Below are positions 1 through 12,592 of a stretch of DNA of 64,000 nucleotides, in pieces (position 1 is the first letter of the stretch; the number at the start of each line of letters is the position of its first letter). The translations under genes were made by a program, and so were the position numbers. The notes under the pieces are model-generated. The model was not told the origin of the DNA. It did no database searches and saw only the letters and a program-made list of their open reading frames with translations. Source of the DNA: Suillus spraguei (taxonomy: Eukaryota; Basidiomycota; Agaricomycetes; Boletales; Suillaceae). The stretch is taken from NCBI GenBank assembly GCA_016800925.1, contig JABCPU010000075.1:153479-217478 (forward strand). The letters are read 5' to 3'.

Positions 1-195
1 CAAACACCATCAGAATCGATCGACACATGTATTCATCCCCACCGGGGTGACCGTTTATGTTGAGGGGAATAATAATAATGATACGATGAATGATACCCAT
101 GCACCGCTATGATTCCAATAGGGCATATGCCACCTTCCCATTCTGAATGTGCTTATCACGGCCCGATGTGATACGAAAAATATAGGTGTTCTTTG
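1..195 (-). pseudogene. Decayed fragment of an amino-acid permease C-terminal exon
   Basis: The DNA aligns base for base, with scattered changes, to 2709-2915, the exon of the neighbouring permease gene that codes the segment with the motif ITSGRDK and the last membrane helices. The motif is still readable on the minus strand near 140-175, but small indels break the frame around it and similarity is lost past about 195. The fragment runs off the left edge of the window, so more of it may lie outside. It is most simply a truncated duplicate of the gene at 2543-4711. That it is not expressed is inferred from the broken frame. Confidence 0.75.
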
Positions 196-2542
196 ATGAG
201 GACAATAATGAAACAGATGATTGGTGACTTACTGTCTTTTTTGTGCTCTTGTTCTTGCTGTCCGTTGGGCTATGAACGTTCAATGGCACTTCCACACACT
301 TATTAAAACAAAGAGGCACGTCTCTGCATCACACTTTGCCTAGTATGGGGGTGTCGTCACACTATGTAAGGAACGCGGCTGTCCTGATTCCTGACGTTCA
401 GAATACCAGCCCGCCTTCATAACAGAACCAGCGATTCCTAAGACTGGGACAAAAAGCACAGCGAGCTGGAAGATAACATGACCATGAATAGTGCAGAATC
501 TGCACGCCAGCCGTATCTAACAAAATATCAAGACTCGACGGACGTCCCTGTAACTTGATCCAGAAAATCCTGCGATAGTCCGTTAATTTATCAGATCGAT
601 TCATAACAGAAAACTTAAATCAACGCACTGATATGATAATCAGTCTCCGAATGCTGGTTTATTATCGATCAGTATGGCAGAACTGCAAAACACGTGGTAT
701 CGTACCTCAACATGAGTGTAGAATGAGATGGATTGAATCTGGCGAAGCATGTCTGATACGAAGCAAAAGATATAATGAGTGTGGTGATGTTGATGTTTAT
801 GCCTCCCGCCCCAGTTTGTACTACTTGGCACACCAAAGAAGTACAGTAGAAACCATAACGGGCCATGACACAAGCCGATCGAGTAGACAGCCAAAGAATG
901 GTACAATAATTACAGCCAGTATTCGAACGGGGTTGCATTCAACAAGCCGATGATCACACTGACATGACGGCATCAGCAAACGAGTGAAAATAAGACAGCG
1001 CCGTCACTGACGTGGAGTAGTAATCCAGTAGTCCACCAAGTATGAACGTGAACTTCGAGACACACACCAAGACAACAAATAGAAACCACGTACTTAGAAT
1101 TGGTTGACTTTAGTATCAGGCTGCTCTCCCTCGATGCTCCTGTTGGACACACAGCAAGATTAAATGACAGCCGTCGCTCTTGAAACATTGTTCCAAGCGC
1201 TAACTCGAAAAGGCTGAAATTAGTTGTTGGTGATTACCGTCGCTGTTACTGACAATGAGCACAAGAAGCAGTCCAGTAAGCCACGGCTTGAGCCACCGGA
1301 TGGGCCGGCCGTAGGCCGTGACTTCGGTCCGGCTCGGCTCGGCCTGATCAGACCTAGCTTTAGCCGGCCCACGTCTTGAAGCCGGGCCGTGCACATCACC
1401 AGGAAGATAGGGGCTTTGGTGGGCAGCTTCTTGGTTGATATGACATCCGATTACTTCACAGAATTCAAGCTCTCATACGGGAATGGGGTGCAATGGTTTA
1501 CAATGCGAATATATCCAACAATCAGATAGGGTCGGATGACCCACGCTGGAGTCCTCAAAGTACTCAATACATACATGAGTTCTATTGGTGAAGAAGCACT
1601 CATCAGGAGAATCCGAGATTCTTCTTCTCTCTCGGTAGCATCCCAGAGTTTTCAGCCCACGTCAACATCTCATGGTCTTCACATTCCACCAGCAGCGCCA
1701 TCCGCGCTTCTACCACGTCGTTCCACTTGTCTAGCACATCGTTAGCCCCTCCGATACCCAATGATAAAGCCAGCCTGAGAACAGACAGACGACTCGGAAC
1801 AGGTAATGAGAAGGCATCCCGAGCGCTGGCACTTTATATGCGTGACTCTGGAGGTTCTTTGCCTTTTTGCAAATTTCAAGTCTCTTATCCTTCTCGTATT
1901 TCTTAATATCCTTCTCACACTGTCAAAATCCAAACTGTTGTACCTTCTAATTATTACGTTCGGAGTTATACAGTGGCCTCGTGTACACGTACTTTATTTG
2001 TTGTAATGGTTTAGCTCGTTACATTTTATAATAATTCACTACTAACGTACATTCGGTATATTACTATAACCATGTTATTTTACGTCGTACGTCAACGTAG
2101 TACTACGCAATCTATAACAGAATCTTGACACCGTTGAATGATGGCACTCCAGCTGGTACCCTCATCGTTATCTTGCCATGCTTTCATATTATGCTTCATG
2201 TGTCATGATGCATGCGAAACAGTTTGTCGATACACGTTGCATTACATACCGGCCGCGGGCTTAAAACAGTCACTATCGTTTTTGCTCAGGGGTCTGCCGT
2301 CACGATTCTGGAAAAAAATGGAGGATAAAATTTGCATTGTACGCATGCCACGCGTGTAACACTTCAGTCTTGAGCAGAACATAGAGAGGCATTACTTGCA
2401 TATCATATACATCCTGTCGAATATAAACAGGACTCAGCCACGTCAAACATGCACAGGAAGTATTATATTTATATTGCTTTGTAGTCCTCTAGCATCCGAG
2501 TCTATACATGTGCTTTGGCAAAAATAGACCAAATATCACCTT
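196..2542. other. Intergenic region without a recognisable gene
   Basis: I see only short frames with no family resemblance and no plausible exon chain. Positions 1300-1400 hold a GC-rich low-complexity patch built from GGCC/GGCTCGG-like words, comparable to the patch at 7408-7530; the rest is AT-rich unique-looking sequence. About 180 bases of 2360-2542 downstream of the permease stop may include its 3' untranslated region. Confidence 0.5.
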
Positions 2543-4711
2543 TCAAAGCTCTTTCCCCTCTGAAGACGATCCCAGATCATCAATATTCTTGATTGGGCCA
2601 TGGAACCACTTATGCGCTGAAACGACCCAAGAGATAGACGCAAAAATGAAAACGCCCATGATGATCACAACAGCGTAATCTGCACCATCCTGTCAGCAAC
2701 AGAACAAGGGCCATTAGAATCAATCGATATACGTACTCATCCCCACCGGGGTGGCTGTTTGTGTGGGGGGAAGAATAACAATACAACAATGAACGATACC
2801 CATGCAACCGCTATGATCCCAATAGGCATATACCACCTTCCTAGGCTGAATGTACCAGGTACCAGCTTATCACGGCCCGATGTGATACGAAGGAAGATAG
2901 GTGTTGCATAAGACACGTACAAGCCGATGACGGAGGCCCTGGAACGTTAATAATAATCTCTGTGGATATGGATTTTACGAAGTGAAGTTTAACGTACCCT
3001 GCAAGGGACGTGAGTGCGGCAGCGGAGAAGCCCAACAAACCACAGACAGCGGCAGAAACCATTACCAACCAGACAGCATTTACAGGAGTTTGCGTGCGCC
3101 GATTGATCCGCTTCCACCAACGAGAGCCAGGAAGAGCATTATCTCTTGCAAAAGCGAAGATGACACGAGATGCATCCACTCCTTGTGCAGCGCCCGTCAC
3201 GAACTAATCAACCAATTATTCATGCGCGAACAGTTAATGATGATTCTTCACCGTACCTGCACAACAATGATAAAACACCATATTACTAGCATACCTCTTT
3301 TTCCAAGTACATCTAAAAAGAGCTGACCCATGGGAAGTGGTAAGGCACTAGTCAACAAGCTGGCCACGGAAGCCGTTGCAAAGGAGCACGCGATGAGGAG
3401 AAGCCAGCCCAGTGCTTGCGTTCCGAATACACCCACGAGGATGGCAATGGGTGCTGTACGCTGAGCACCGGCTACCTCTTCAGAGATGTGTGCAGCAGAG
3501 TCATCTGGAGTTCTATGAAGTCAATAGTACATCCGCAGACGGCATCTGCTCACTCACAACCCGTGAGCGTCCACATTGGAGCTGTGAAAGCAAGAAGGAA
3601 AGCCCAACCATCTGTGCATGCGGTCGGTCAATGCCCTCAGATTACGGACCAGTACTCACTATTACTCCATCCTGTGTTGTTCTCGAACATAGTGAATGCT
3701 TCATTTGTGGATACCCTGTTGCCACCAGAACAGACAAGTAGAGCAATGATGGCGGCTATAGTGGTACCAACTGTTGGACGAGAATGAGATCCGGAAGTTC
3801 ATTTACACCTTGTAAACCAATACTTGCCGTTTAAAATCACGTAAAACAGATTTAAACGGGCTAATATGTTCGTGGCAGCAGAGCATACCAGGCCATGGGC
3901 AAATAGAATGGCAAGTAAGATGCCGTATGTGGCACCAGAGCTCACTATCATCGCTCCATCGGAGCTCACCGCAATTGCGGTAGCGATCATCTGTGCACTG
4001 CACAAAGTGAGTCACGGGAGGCGTAATGCTGCTTAACGAACCATGTAAAGTCAATGGAACACACAAGAGTAACTTGGCCCGTGATATTGGCCCATCCTAG
4101 AAACCTTATAATAAGATAAGGATTTATTTCATGAAATGCTTTTCCAACCTGTGATCCAGCTCGCTAATGCGGAGTATTTTGGAGGTGCGAGTTTAGCGGA
4201 AAAGTAATAGAGGCCAGCAGAAGTCCTAGGCGAAAACGTGCATGTGAGATCTCAAGTCATGATATTGTAGAAACGGTGACAGATGTTTACGGCATTGATG
4301 ATACCAGCTCCGCCATTGAAGATGCCACCGCCATCACAAAGAAACAGGGGATCAACCATCCCCAGACCATTCCAACGTGACCGCCTACAGACCTCGACGT
4401 CACTCGTGGCTGCTATTGAAGAGTAGGCACGCACCTGAGACCAGTGGAAATGAAAATGTTGATGATACAGAAGCCACCACACCCATGATTGAGAAGGCAA
4501 AGGCAATGGTCTCGATCATCTGGACAGAATAATTTTCGCTTCCATACGAGGAGTTACTTGTTCAAGATAAGGACGGACTGACCGAGAACTCACGCTTAAA
4601 CTCAGCTTTGTAGCCAAGCTCAGCGAGTAGTTTATCGTCTGCATCGCGTGGTGGAGTGGGGTAGTTCTTGATGCTGGCAGTGTCAACGCTAACTTTCTCC
4701 TGCTTCGACAT
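2543..4711 (-). CDS. Amino-acid/GABA-type permease (APC superfamily)
   Basis: This is a plasma-membrane or vacuolar transporter of the fungal amino-acid/choline/GABA permease family (APC fold, about 12 helices). Exons can be chained from the ATG at 4711: an N-terminal piece ending LGYKAEFKREFS, then IETIAFAFSIMGVV, then HVGMVWGWLIPCFFVMAVAS with SSMAELVSSMP (helix 2 region), TSAGLYYFSAKLA, WANITGQVTLVCS, a hydrophobic exon with GATYGILLAILFAHG, then DSAAHISEEVAGAQRTAP, FVTGAAQGVDASRVIFAFARD and RITSGRDK, ending HKWFHGPIKNIDD and a TGA at 2543-2545. These blocks are in the order usual for the family and at about 520 residues the length fits. At least nine short introns are needed. One, near 3826, appears to use a GC donor (GCAAGT). 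I see no frame break. The substrate cannot be set from sequence; GABA, choline or other amino acids are possible. A decayed copy of the last part lies at 1-195. Confidence 0.88.
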
Positions 4712-5501
4712 TCTGTGAATATCGGACAAAGCGACATAAGGAAGCTCTTCTTTTACGGCAAATATATTAGGAAGTTGGAGATAAGAGCATGGGCGCCTGA
4801 TGTGAGTTACTAGGTTGTGTCGAACCTCGTCTTATCTTTTGACAGTGACATAACGTTCTTAACAATGGATAGCGAGAGGGCCAAGGCACACGCTCGCACC
4901 CCGGGCTCCAAGCTCCACCGCTTGTGCTTTGCCTCGTTGCTCAAGATATGTGCCGGGGGGTGGCTGAGGAGGAAGTACTTGTATCACATTAAAGACGCCG
5001 AATGTATTAATTCATTCACCAACCACAAACCCGGACCTCTCGGGTATTCGACTCGTCACAACACAACCCATATATAGCGAGCACCACCTCTTCATAGTTT
5101 CCTTTTTCTGTTTGACAAAGCTCTCCTTCCACTAAGCCTGATTCCTGCGGTACAGGCTCATGTTCTCCAAAAGGTCGCGGCAATGTCTGTCAGTCGAATG
5201 CTCTGAAAGCTGTGGATATCTTTTACACCGTCACCATTACTGCTGGCACCAATGAGAAGCAGCCACATTACAGTCATTGAATTTGTTGAACTTCGTCACA
5301 GTTTCCAAACTGCGCGATTGCAAATTGTCGAATTCGGATTATCATAGGTTCTCCCGTCCTCAGTGATGGTCGTGGGACTGTATCATACGTTCCCTCGTGT
5401 AAGTATATATTGTTGCGTTGACATCCTCACCATGACTAGTAGCACTCGAGGATCCTCAACACTGTGACTTTCTGAATCTTCTTGCGAGCCACAAACGCTT
5501 A
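4712..5501. promoter_or_regulatory. Divergent intergenic region between permease and first deacetylase
   Basis: The two genes are transcribed away from each other, so both promoters should lie here. A TATA-like run (TATATATTG) sits at about 5404-5412, roughly 90 bases before the deacetylase ATG, and is conserved in the duplicate copy (about 9068-9076). Another TATATATAG-like run is near 5070. From 5214 on, the sequence belongs to the duplicated block, so the deacetylase promoter was copied with the gene. No coding exon is evident. Confidence 0.4.
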
Positions 5502-7197
5502 ATGCCTAGAAAAATTCTCATTGGATTTGGCGTAGATGTTGATGCTGTGGCTGGTTGGTATGTCTGGTCATAAAAGTAATCAGAACCGGGAACTATCATT
5601 TACCATGCAGGCTTGGGTCTTATGGAGGAGAAGATTCTCCATCAGATATTTCAAGAGTATGGTCTCAGTAACTTAATTTATGGTTGGGAGCTCAAATCAG
5701 GCAGGGGATGTATGCGGGAGAAGTTGGAGTACCTCGCCTCCTGAAGTTGTTTGATAAGTATAAGATCACAACAACCTGGTTCATCCCCGGTTGGTCCTAA
5801 GTTCAATGCTCTCAGGACACGTGTAATTGATCAATCACATATATAGGGCATAGCTTGGAGACATTTCCGAAGCAAATGGAGGCAGTTCGAGATGCCGGTC
5901 ATGAAATGTAAGCTTCCTTGATAGACTTGGAGATCCTCATCTTTCCATGCCATGTCCAGAGGTCTCCATGGATATTCTCATGAGGTAAGTGGCGATGATA
6001 TCAATACTAGGCACGGAAATGAATGTTTCCAAAGAACCCTACCTCTATGACCCTGGAACAACAGCGAGACATTTTGGATTACACCTACAAGCTTCTTACA
6101 GATTTCAATCATGGTGTTCCTCCAAAGGGTAGCGTTGCCCCTTGGTGGGAAACCAGCAAAGAGGGGACGACACTGTTGTTAGAAAAGGGCATTCAATATG
6201 GTCGCAATATATTGCTGCTCATTTCAGGCAAGGTATTGACATCGTTTTAACAGATCACTCCAATATGTCCCACGAGTAAGGCAGTATACCAGTCTTGCCA
6301 GTGATCACCCGTGGTAGCATTCACATTTGTTTAGTTCGCAGATGTATTATCTTCGTGATGAAGATACGTGGACGAAGATTGACTACAAAGCGCAAGCTCA
6401 CACGTGGATGAAGCCGCTGCAAAGGGGCAAGGAGACGGGACTCGTTGAGATTCCTGCCAATTGGTTCGTCGATTGTATCACTGGTGTCTTCCTTTTCATG
6501 CATCTTACACATTTGGAAAGGTACATTACTGATCTTCCCCCCCTGATGTCAGATCGTGCAACTTCTGTACGAGTTAAAGCTACTGACATCAACCTAGGTT
6601 CATTAAGTCAAGCTCAAACTCGCATGGTTGGGTGTGTAATCACGTTTAACGCACTTCTAAGGTGTTTCATTTATGTATTTAACAGGTTAGTACCCGAGAT
6701 GTCGAGCAGCTTTGGAAAGATACTTTCACGTACCTGTATAGGTAATGATGATCTGGTTATGTTGCAATGCAGTGTCTAATCACACCACTTAGAGAAGAAG
6801 AAGATTTCGTGTTCCCTATCACGATCCACCCGGATGTCAGCGGGTCAGTCTCCTCTTTGATATTTGAGCGTCTCTGATTTTTTTGGTATAGTCGTCCACA
6901 CGTGCTTCTCATGCTGGTATGTCTCATTCATCATACTCCTTGCTTTCTAAATAACTGGAAATTACATAGGAGAGTTTCATTGAGTGGCTCAATACCCACG
7001 ATGACGTATACTGGGTAACCTTACACGGGATGGCTCAAGATTTTAGGGCCAGAAACAAACCAGCGCCAGGTGCCGTAATGCCTAAAGGTTTCACACAGCA
7101 TGTGTGAATGATGTACATCGTGCTGTCGAAGACTTCTTGACGTGAATGAATTCTGAATGCCATGAATCAGTGTTCTGTCAACTTGGTTTAATAACAT
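5214..7197. repeat. Segmental duplication, left copy
   Basis: This block and 8849-10874 are near-identical over about 2 kb, including the promoter, all introns and about 90 bases past the stop codon of the deacetylase. Similarity is looser at the start (5214-5330) and stops at about 7197 and 10874 respectively. The high intron identity indicates a recent tandem duplication. The 1.65 kb between the copies is not duplicated. Confidence 0.85.
5502..7107 (+). CDS. CE4/NodB-fold polysaccharide-deacetylase-like protein, copy 1
   Basis: The predicted protein (about 300 residues, some 14 exons) belongs to the carbohydrate esterase 4 fold, closest by pattern to the HpPgdA/PuuE-like branch rather than classical chitin deacetylases. 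Visible motifs in order are: [15 protein letters not shown] with the metal/catalytic Asp near the start; [39 protein letters not shown], which carries the two metal-binding His; the [10 protein letters not shown] motif; [51 protein letters not shown]; and a C-terminal FIEW...[14 protein letters not shown] block. Reading frames join across GT-AG introns with no stop. The donor after GIQY is an unusual GTCGCA. No signal peptide is seen, so an intracellular location is likely. The substrate (N-acetyl sugar, cyclic imide or ureide) cannot be told from sequence. Confidence 0.88.
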
Positions 7198-8848
7198 CCA
7201 GACTCGTTACTTGATGAACATATTATCCGTCCCTGGAAGGTGTCAGCTTTCATGTTTAGGTTTCAAGTCGTGAACCTTAATTCCAACGTGATCACTGTGA
7301 CTCACCTGGCTCAGGGAGTGAATGTGCTATCACCCCTCGATAAACACCACTTCGTTCTCTTGAGGATGCTGACTTTCACGCTGAGCTTCGACGATATGGA
7401 CTAGTGATGTTCCGGCCCCGCTTGGCCTGAAAGCCGCGGCTTTGGCCTGGCTTCAGACGGCTGCGGCTTTGAAGAACTGCAGGTCGGGCCAAAGCCGTCA
7501 ATGACGGCTTGGCTTCGGCCTGAGCCGTGGCCCAATAGAGGTATCAGATAGTGATGAGTAGTGGCGATAGCAAGAACGTGAATCAGGTCGTGGTAACCGA
7601 GGGTGATAAAAAGGTGCCTGTCTGACTATCAGAGGTTCGCCGTTATCCTCAGAAAGTAAATATGAAGGGTATGCCGCAACAATGGCTGAGCTAGGCGTCG
7701 AGGTTACCAGCAAGTGAGAGCAGCGAGTGGGAGAGTGAGAGAGGCGAGCGGGAGAGCGAGTGAGAAGCTGCGAACAGTGAGCAACGGCTTCGATCAGCAT
7801 GAATTGAACTTGAGGGAACATCGACACACTCACAAGCTGTGAACAGTGGGCAAGGACTTCGATCAAAAGAAACTATTGATGAGTGAACATTAAGCTGTGT
7901 TTCGATAGAAAAAGCCTCATCATCGGCAAGTTTCGATCCCGCACAGTCCAAGAGAAGTAGATTTCAATTCTGCTGTAGCAACCACCAGGCTAGGCCAGTC
8001 ACGGTGAATTTCTAAAGAAACTATCGATGAGTGAATATCAAGGTGTGTTTCGATTGAAAAAACCTCAGCGTCAGCAGGTTTCGATCCTGCACAGTCCAAG
8101 AGAAACAGATTTTGATTCTGTTGTAGCAACCATCCGGCTAAGACCAGTTACAGTGAGCTTCCAAAGTAACCATCCATGAATGAATGCCAAAGTGTGTTCC
8201 GATAGAAAAAAAAATGTAGTTCAGCAAGTTTCGAACATGACTGGCCAGGCTAACTCTTCCACTCGCTGAATCACAAAACTTCCTAAGTTGAAAATTTATG
8301 GAGCCCCCGAAAATGATGAATGGACAATAAAATTGCCCCGACGAGGGACGAAGTCTGAGAAAATTTTAGTTCACCATCATTAGCAGCAGGTTCGATATGA
8401 TTGACATTACTCCTAAGTATACTAGAAACAGGGAAGGCAATCAGCAGATACTTAAAACGAGGACAATGAGAAACTGTCACCGCCTTGGATTGGAGACGGG
8501 AGTCTCATCTTACCGCAAAATTTGAAGGTCAAAAGCAACGGACGCAGGAAGACGACCGATTTGAATGAGGTCCCAGTGATAAAACACGATATAACCTACA
8601 CCGTTATGGTAGCGGGAATAAAGCTACATGACACATTAGAATGGTCACATAGGGTGTTCGGAGGCCAATGGAAGCACTTACCTTCCTAGGAAGTTTCTGA
8701 GGAGTGGAAGCCTTGGAAGTAGAGCACGGTGGTCTGGCTTTCCATAGACACCTTGTTTACTGTTCAGCTTGAATGCTCATAGTGGTATTCATTTACTAGA
8801 ACGACGCACCATTTGGTCAGATACTTGTGGCTGATATAAGCGAGTCGG
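7108..8848. other. Intergenic region with repeats between the duplicated deacetylases
   Basis: No gene is recognised. It contains a GC-rich patch at 7408-7530 rich in GGCTTTGGCC/GGCTTGGCTTCGGCC words, purine-rich direct repeats of GAG(C/T)GAGAG type at 7715-7775, and the tandem block at 7866-8262. The GC-rich patch resembles the low-complexity subterminal sequence of fungal hAT elements but no matching inverted end could be paired by eye. Confidence 0.45.
7866..8262. repeat. Degenerate tandem repeat, ~145-150 base unit, about 2.6 copies
   Basis: Units share, in order: AAGAAACTAT(T/C)GATGAGTGAA, a GTGTTTCGAT segment, GCA(A/G)GTTTCGATCC(C/T)GCACAG, TCCAAGAGAA, and TCTG(C/T)TGTAGCAACCA. Units begin at about 7866 and 8012, with a partly decayed third near 8160. 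Shorter relatives of the same words lie just upstream (7780-7865). Confidence 0.6.
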
Positions 8849-10874
8849 GATATGTTTTACACCGCCACCATCACTGCCACCAACTTGAAAGAGGAGCAGC
8901 TCCATGTTTCAATTTCCTCGAACTGATCTATGTATTTCGTTGAACTTTGTCACATTTTGCAAACTGCGCAATTGCAAATTATCGAATTTAGCTTATCATA
9001 GGCCCTCCGTGCCACGGCCCGTCCCCGATGATGGTCATGGGACTGATTCGTACGTTCCCTCGTGTAAGTATATATTATTGCGTTGACATTCTCACCATGA
9101 CTAGTAGCACTCAAGGATCCCCCATCCGAGTCAACACCGTGATTTTCTGAATCTTCTTGCGAGCCATAAGCACTTGATGCCTAGAAAAATTCTCATTGGA
9201 TTTGGCGTAGACGTTGATGCTGTGGCTGGTTGGTATGTCTGGTCATAAAAGTAATCAGAACCGAGGACTATCATTTACAATGTAGGCTCGGGTCTTATGG
9301 AGGAGAAGATTCTCCTTTGGATATTTCAAGAGTACGGTCTCGGTAACTTCATATATGGTTGGGAGCTCAAATCAGGCAGGGGATGTATGCGGGAGAAGTT
9401 GGAGTACCTCGCCTCCTGAAGTTGTTTGATAAGTATAAGATCACAACAACCTGGTTCATCCCCGGTTGGTCCTAAGTTCAATGCTCTCAGGACACGTGTA
9501 ATTGATCAATCACATATATAGGGCATAGCTTGGAGACATTTCCGAAGCAAATGGAGGCAGTTCGAGATGCCGGTCATGAAATGTAAGCTTCCTTGAATGT
9601 GGACTTAGAGATCCTTATCTCTCCATGCCACGTCCAGAGGTCTACATGGATATTCTCATGAGGTAAGTGACGATGCTATCAATATTAGGCACGGAAATGA
9701 ATGTTTCCAAAGAACCCTACCTCTATGACCCTGGAACAACAGCGAGACATTTTGGATTACACCTACAAGCTTCTTACAGATTTCAATCACGGTGTTCCTC
9801 CAAAGGGTAGCGTTGCCCCTTGGTGGGAAACCAGCAAAGAGGGGACGACACTGTTGTTAGAAAAGGGCATTCAATATGGTCGCAATATATTGCTGCTCAT
9901 TTCAGGCAAGGTATTGACATCGTTTTAACAGATCACTCCAATATGTCCCACGAGTAAGGCAGTATACCAGTCTTGCCAGTGATCACTCGTGGTAGCATTC
10001 ACATTCTTTTAGTTCGCAGATGTATTATCTTCGTGATGAAGATACGTGGACGAAGATTGACTACAAAGCGCAAGCTCACACGTGGATGAAGCCGCTGCAA
10101 AGGGGCAAGGAGACGGGACTCGTTGAGATTCCTGCCAATTGGTTCGTCGATTGTATCACTAGTGTCTTCCTTTTCATGCATCTTACACATTTGGAAAGGT
10201 ACATTGATGATCTTCCCCCCATGATGTCAGATCGTGCGACTTCTGTACGAGTTGAACCTACTGACATCAACCTAGGTTCATTAAGTCAAGCTCAAACTCG
10301 CATGGTTGGGTGTGTAATCACGTTTAACGCACTTCTAAGGTGTTTCATTTATGTATTTAACAGGTTAGTACCCGAGATGTCGAGCAGCTTTGGAAAGATA
10401 CTTTCACGTACCTGTATAGGTAATGATGATCTGGTTATGTTGCAATGCAGTGTCTAATCACACCACTTAGAGAAGAAGAAGATTTCGTGTTCCCTATCAC
10501 GATCCACCCGGATGTCAGCGGGTCGGTCTCTCCTCTTTGATATTTGAGCGTCTCTGATTTTTAGTACAGTCGTCCACACGTGCTTCTCATGCTGGTATGT
10601 TTCATTCATCATACTCCTTGCTTTCTAAATAACTGGAAATTACATAGGAGCGTTTTATTGAATGGGTCAATACCCACGATGACGTATACTGGGTAACCTT
10701 ACACGGGATGGCTCAAGATTTTAGGGCCAGAAACAAACCAGCGCCAGGTGCCGTAATGCCTAAAGGCTTGACACAGCATGTGTGAATGATGTACATCGTG
10801 TTGTCGAAGACTTCTTGACGTGAATGAATTCTGAATGCCATGAATCAGTGTTCTATCAACTTGGTTTGATAACA
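8849..10874. repeat. Segmental duplication, right copy
   Basis: This is the partner of 5214-7197. Differences are mostly single bases. After 10874 the sequence departs immediately and runs into the promoter of the third deacetylase gene. Confidence 0.85.
9177..10785 (+). CDS. CE4/NodB-fold polysaccharide-deacetylase-like protein, copy 2
   Basis: Nearly identical to copy 1, with the same start context (ATGCCTAGAAAAATTCTC), intron positions and motifs ([35 protein letters not shown]). Small differences include YIDDLPPMM where copy 1 reads YITDLPPLM, which brings copy 2 closer to copies 3 and 4, and ERFIEW where copy 1 reads ESFIEW. The reading frame stays open through all exons to TGA at 10783-10785. 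The promoter was duplicated with the gene, so expression is likely similar to copy 1. Copy 1 has the more divergent residues at shared positions, so copy 2 may be the better preserved gene; that ranking is inference. Confidence 0.88.
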
Positions 10875-10970
10875 TACACGTGTAGGAAGCCCCAACATCA
10901 TGGATCGCGGCGATAGTAAGCCGCAATACAAACCCTATAGTCATGGGGTCGCATGGTAATACAAGAAAAA

Positions 10971-10978
10971 TATATAAA
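10971..10978 (+). promoter_or_regulatory. TATA box of deacetylase copy 3
   Basis: TATATAAA lies 48 bases before the ATG at 11026, in an A-rich context. It is a good match to a core promoter element at plausible spacing for a short 5' leader. Confidence 0.5.
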
Positions 10979-11025
10979 GAGCCTTTTCTGGTCACTTTTT
11001 TCACCAGAAGTACTAACCTAATAAG

Positions 11026-12592
11026 ATGTCCCGCGAGATCCTCATAGGATTTGGTGTTGATGTAGATGCTGTGGCTGGATGGTAAGTTTAGTTCTTTGTG
11101 AACTCCGAAATGACTACTCCATGCGGCCACTTTAGGCTAGGCTCCTACGGTGGCGAGGACTCGCCCCTAGACATATCTCGCGTATGATCAAATTGCTATC
11201 GACCCGTAAGATATTCTTTCTATTAACTTTTAGGGCATGTATGCGGGCGAAGTTGGTGTTTGGCGAGTATTAAAGTTACTTGATAAATACAACATCAAAG
11301 CTACCTGGTTTATCCCAGGTGAGTTCGAGTTTTCCTGGAGATTTATACACACCATTAATGTGCAGGTCATAGCTTGGAAACGTTCCCAAATGAGATGGCA
11401 GCTGTAAGGGATGCAGGTCATGAAATGTTAGTCTTGTGTCTGTATCACGATGACCATTGACTGATAGCTACCTAGCGGACTCCACGGTTATTCGCATGAG
11501 GTGCTTTAGTACACTTAACGCAACTGGACTCAGATGACTCAGCCAATTTACAGAATCCAGATTCATTGACGCCAGAGCAACAACGTGACATTCTTGATTA
11601 CACATATAAATTGCTCACAGACTTCAATCATGGAGTGCCTCCAAAGGGAAGTGTGGCACCGTGGTGGCAAACAAGCAAGGAAAGTGTTGCCCTCCTTCTA
11701 GAGAAAGGAATCGAGTACGGTATGCCTGCAGGTTGTTGCATGATGCCGAGTCGTTCTTATGCTTCCGTATAGATCATTCGAACATGTCTCGCGAGTAAAG
11801 ATTTGGTATACGTATACCTCGCTTGGATATTGACTACCGTGTTTGTAGCTCTCAGGCACACTACCTTCGTGACCAAGATAAGTGGACCAAGATCGACTAC
11901 AAGGCAAAGGCGTGCACGTGGATGAAGCCTCTTGTGAGGGGAAAATTAACAGGTCTTGTTGAAATACCTGCTAGCTGGTAGCACCAGTGTCCCCTTCCAG
12001 AGTGATCAGTTATAACTCAATTTTCTATCACAGGTACCTCGAAGACATGACACCGATGATGTGCGTTCCATGCTTTACGGAAAAATGTGCTTCATTGATG
12101 CAAAACCCAGGTTCATGAAGGCTAGCAGTAATTCTCATGGATGGGCAAGCAAAACATGGTATAATTCTTCAGACTGTTTACTGACTTGACCACGCTCAGG
12201 TCACCCCCCAAGCTGTCGAGCAGCTTTGGAAAGATACCTTCACGTATCTTTACAGGGAAGAACAAGATTTCATCTTCCCGCTATCTATCCATCCGGACGT
12301 GGGCGGGTACGTCTCATACATTTCTTTCGCATTTAAAATAATTGACATATTTGATTTACTAGACGTCCGCAGGTATTACTCATGCTGGTAAGTAGCTCTA
12401 ATGACCCACAAGCATGCCTAAGTGATACGCATTCCTGCGTTTTAGGAACGGTTCATCGAATGGATTAATACTCATGATAACGTGAAGTGGGTTACGTTCC
12501 ATGAGATGTCAGAAAGCTTCAGGGCGAAGAATGATCCTCCTCCGGGTGCTATGATGCCAAAGGGATATGTGAAACATAAAGCACGGCTGTAG
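11026..12592 (+). CDS. CE4/NodB-fold polysaccharide-deacetylase-like protein, copy 3
   Basis: A more diverged paralogue, starting [19 protein letters not shown], with the same exon order as copies 1, 2 and 4. The motifs [39 protein letters not shown] and LSIHPDVGG are readable across introns. The C-terminus ends [13 protein letters not shown] before TAG at 12590-12592, longer than in the others. The intron after the SSNSHGW block begins with GCAAGC at 12145, a GC-AG intron, where copies 1, 2 and 4 have GT. No frame break is seen. Synonymous and non-synonymous differences from copies 1/2 are scattered, so it is an older duplicate that seems to have stayed under selection. The same substrate uncertainty applies. 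Confidence 0.87.

Noticed and set aside
1305..1400. GC-rich patch as the end of a hAT transposon
   Set aside because: Composition is suggestive, but no matching inverted end or 8-base duplication could be found by eye.
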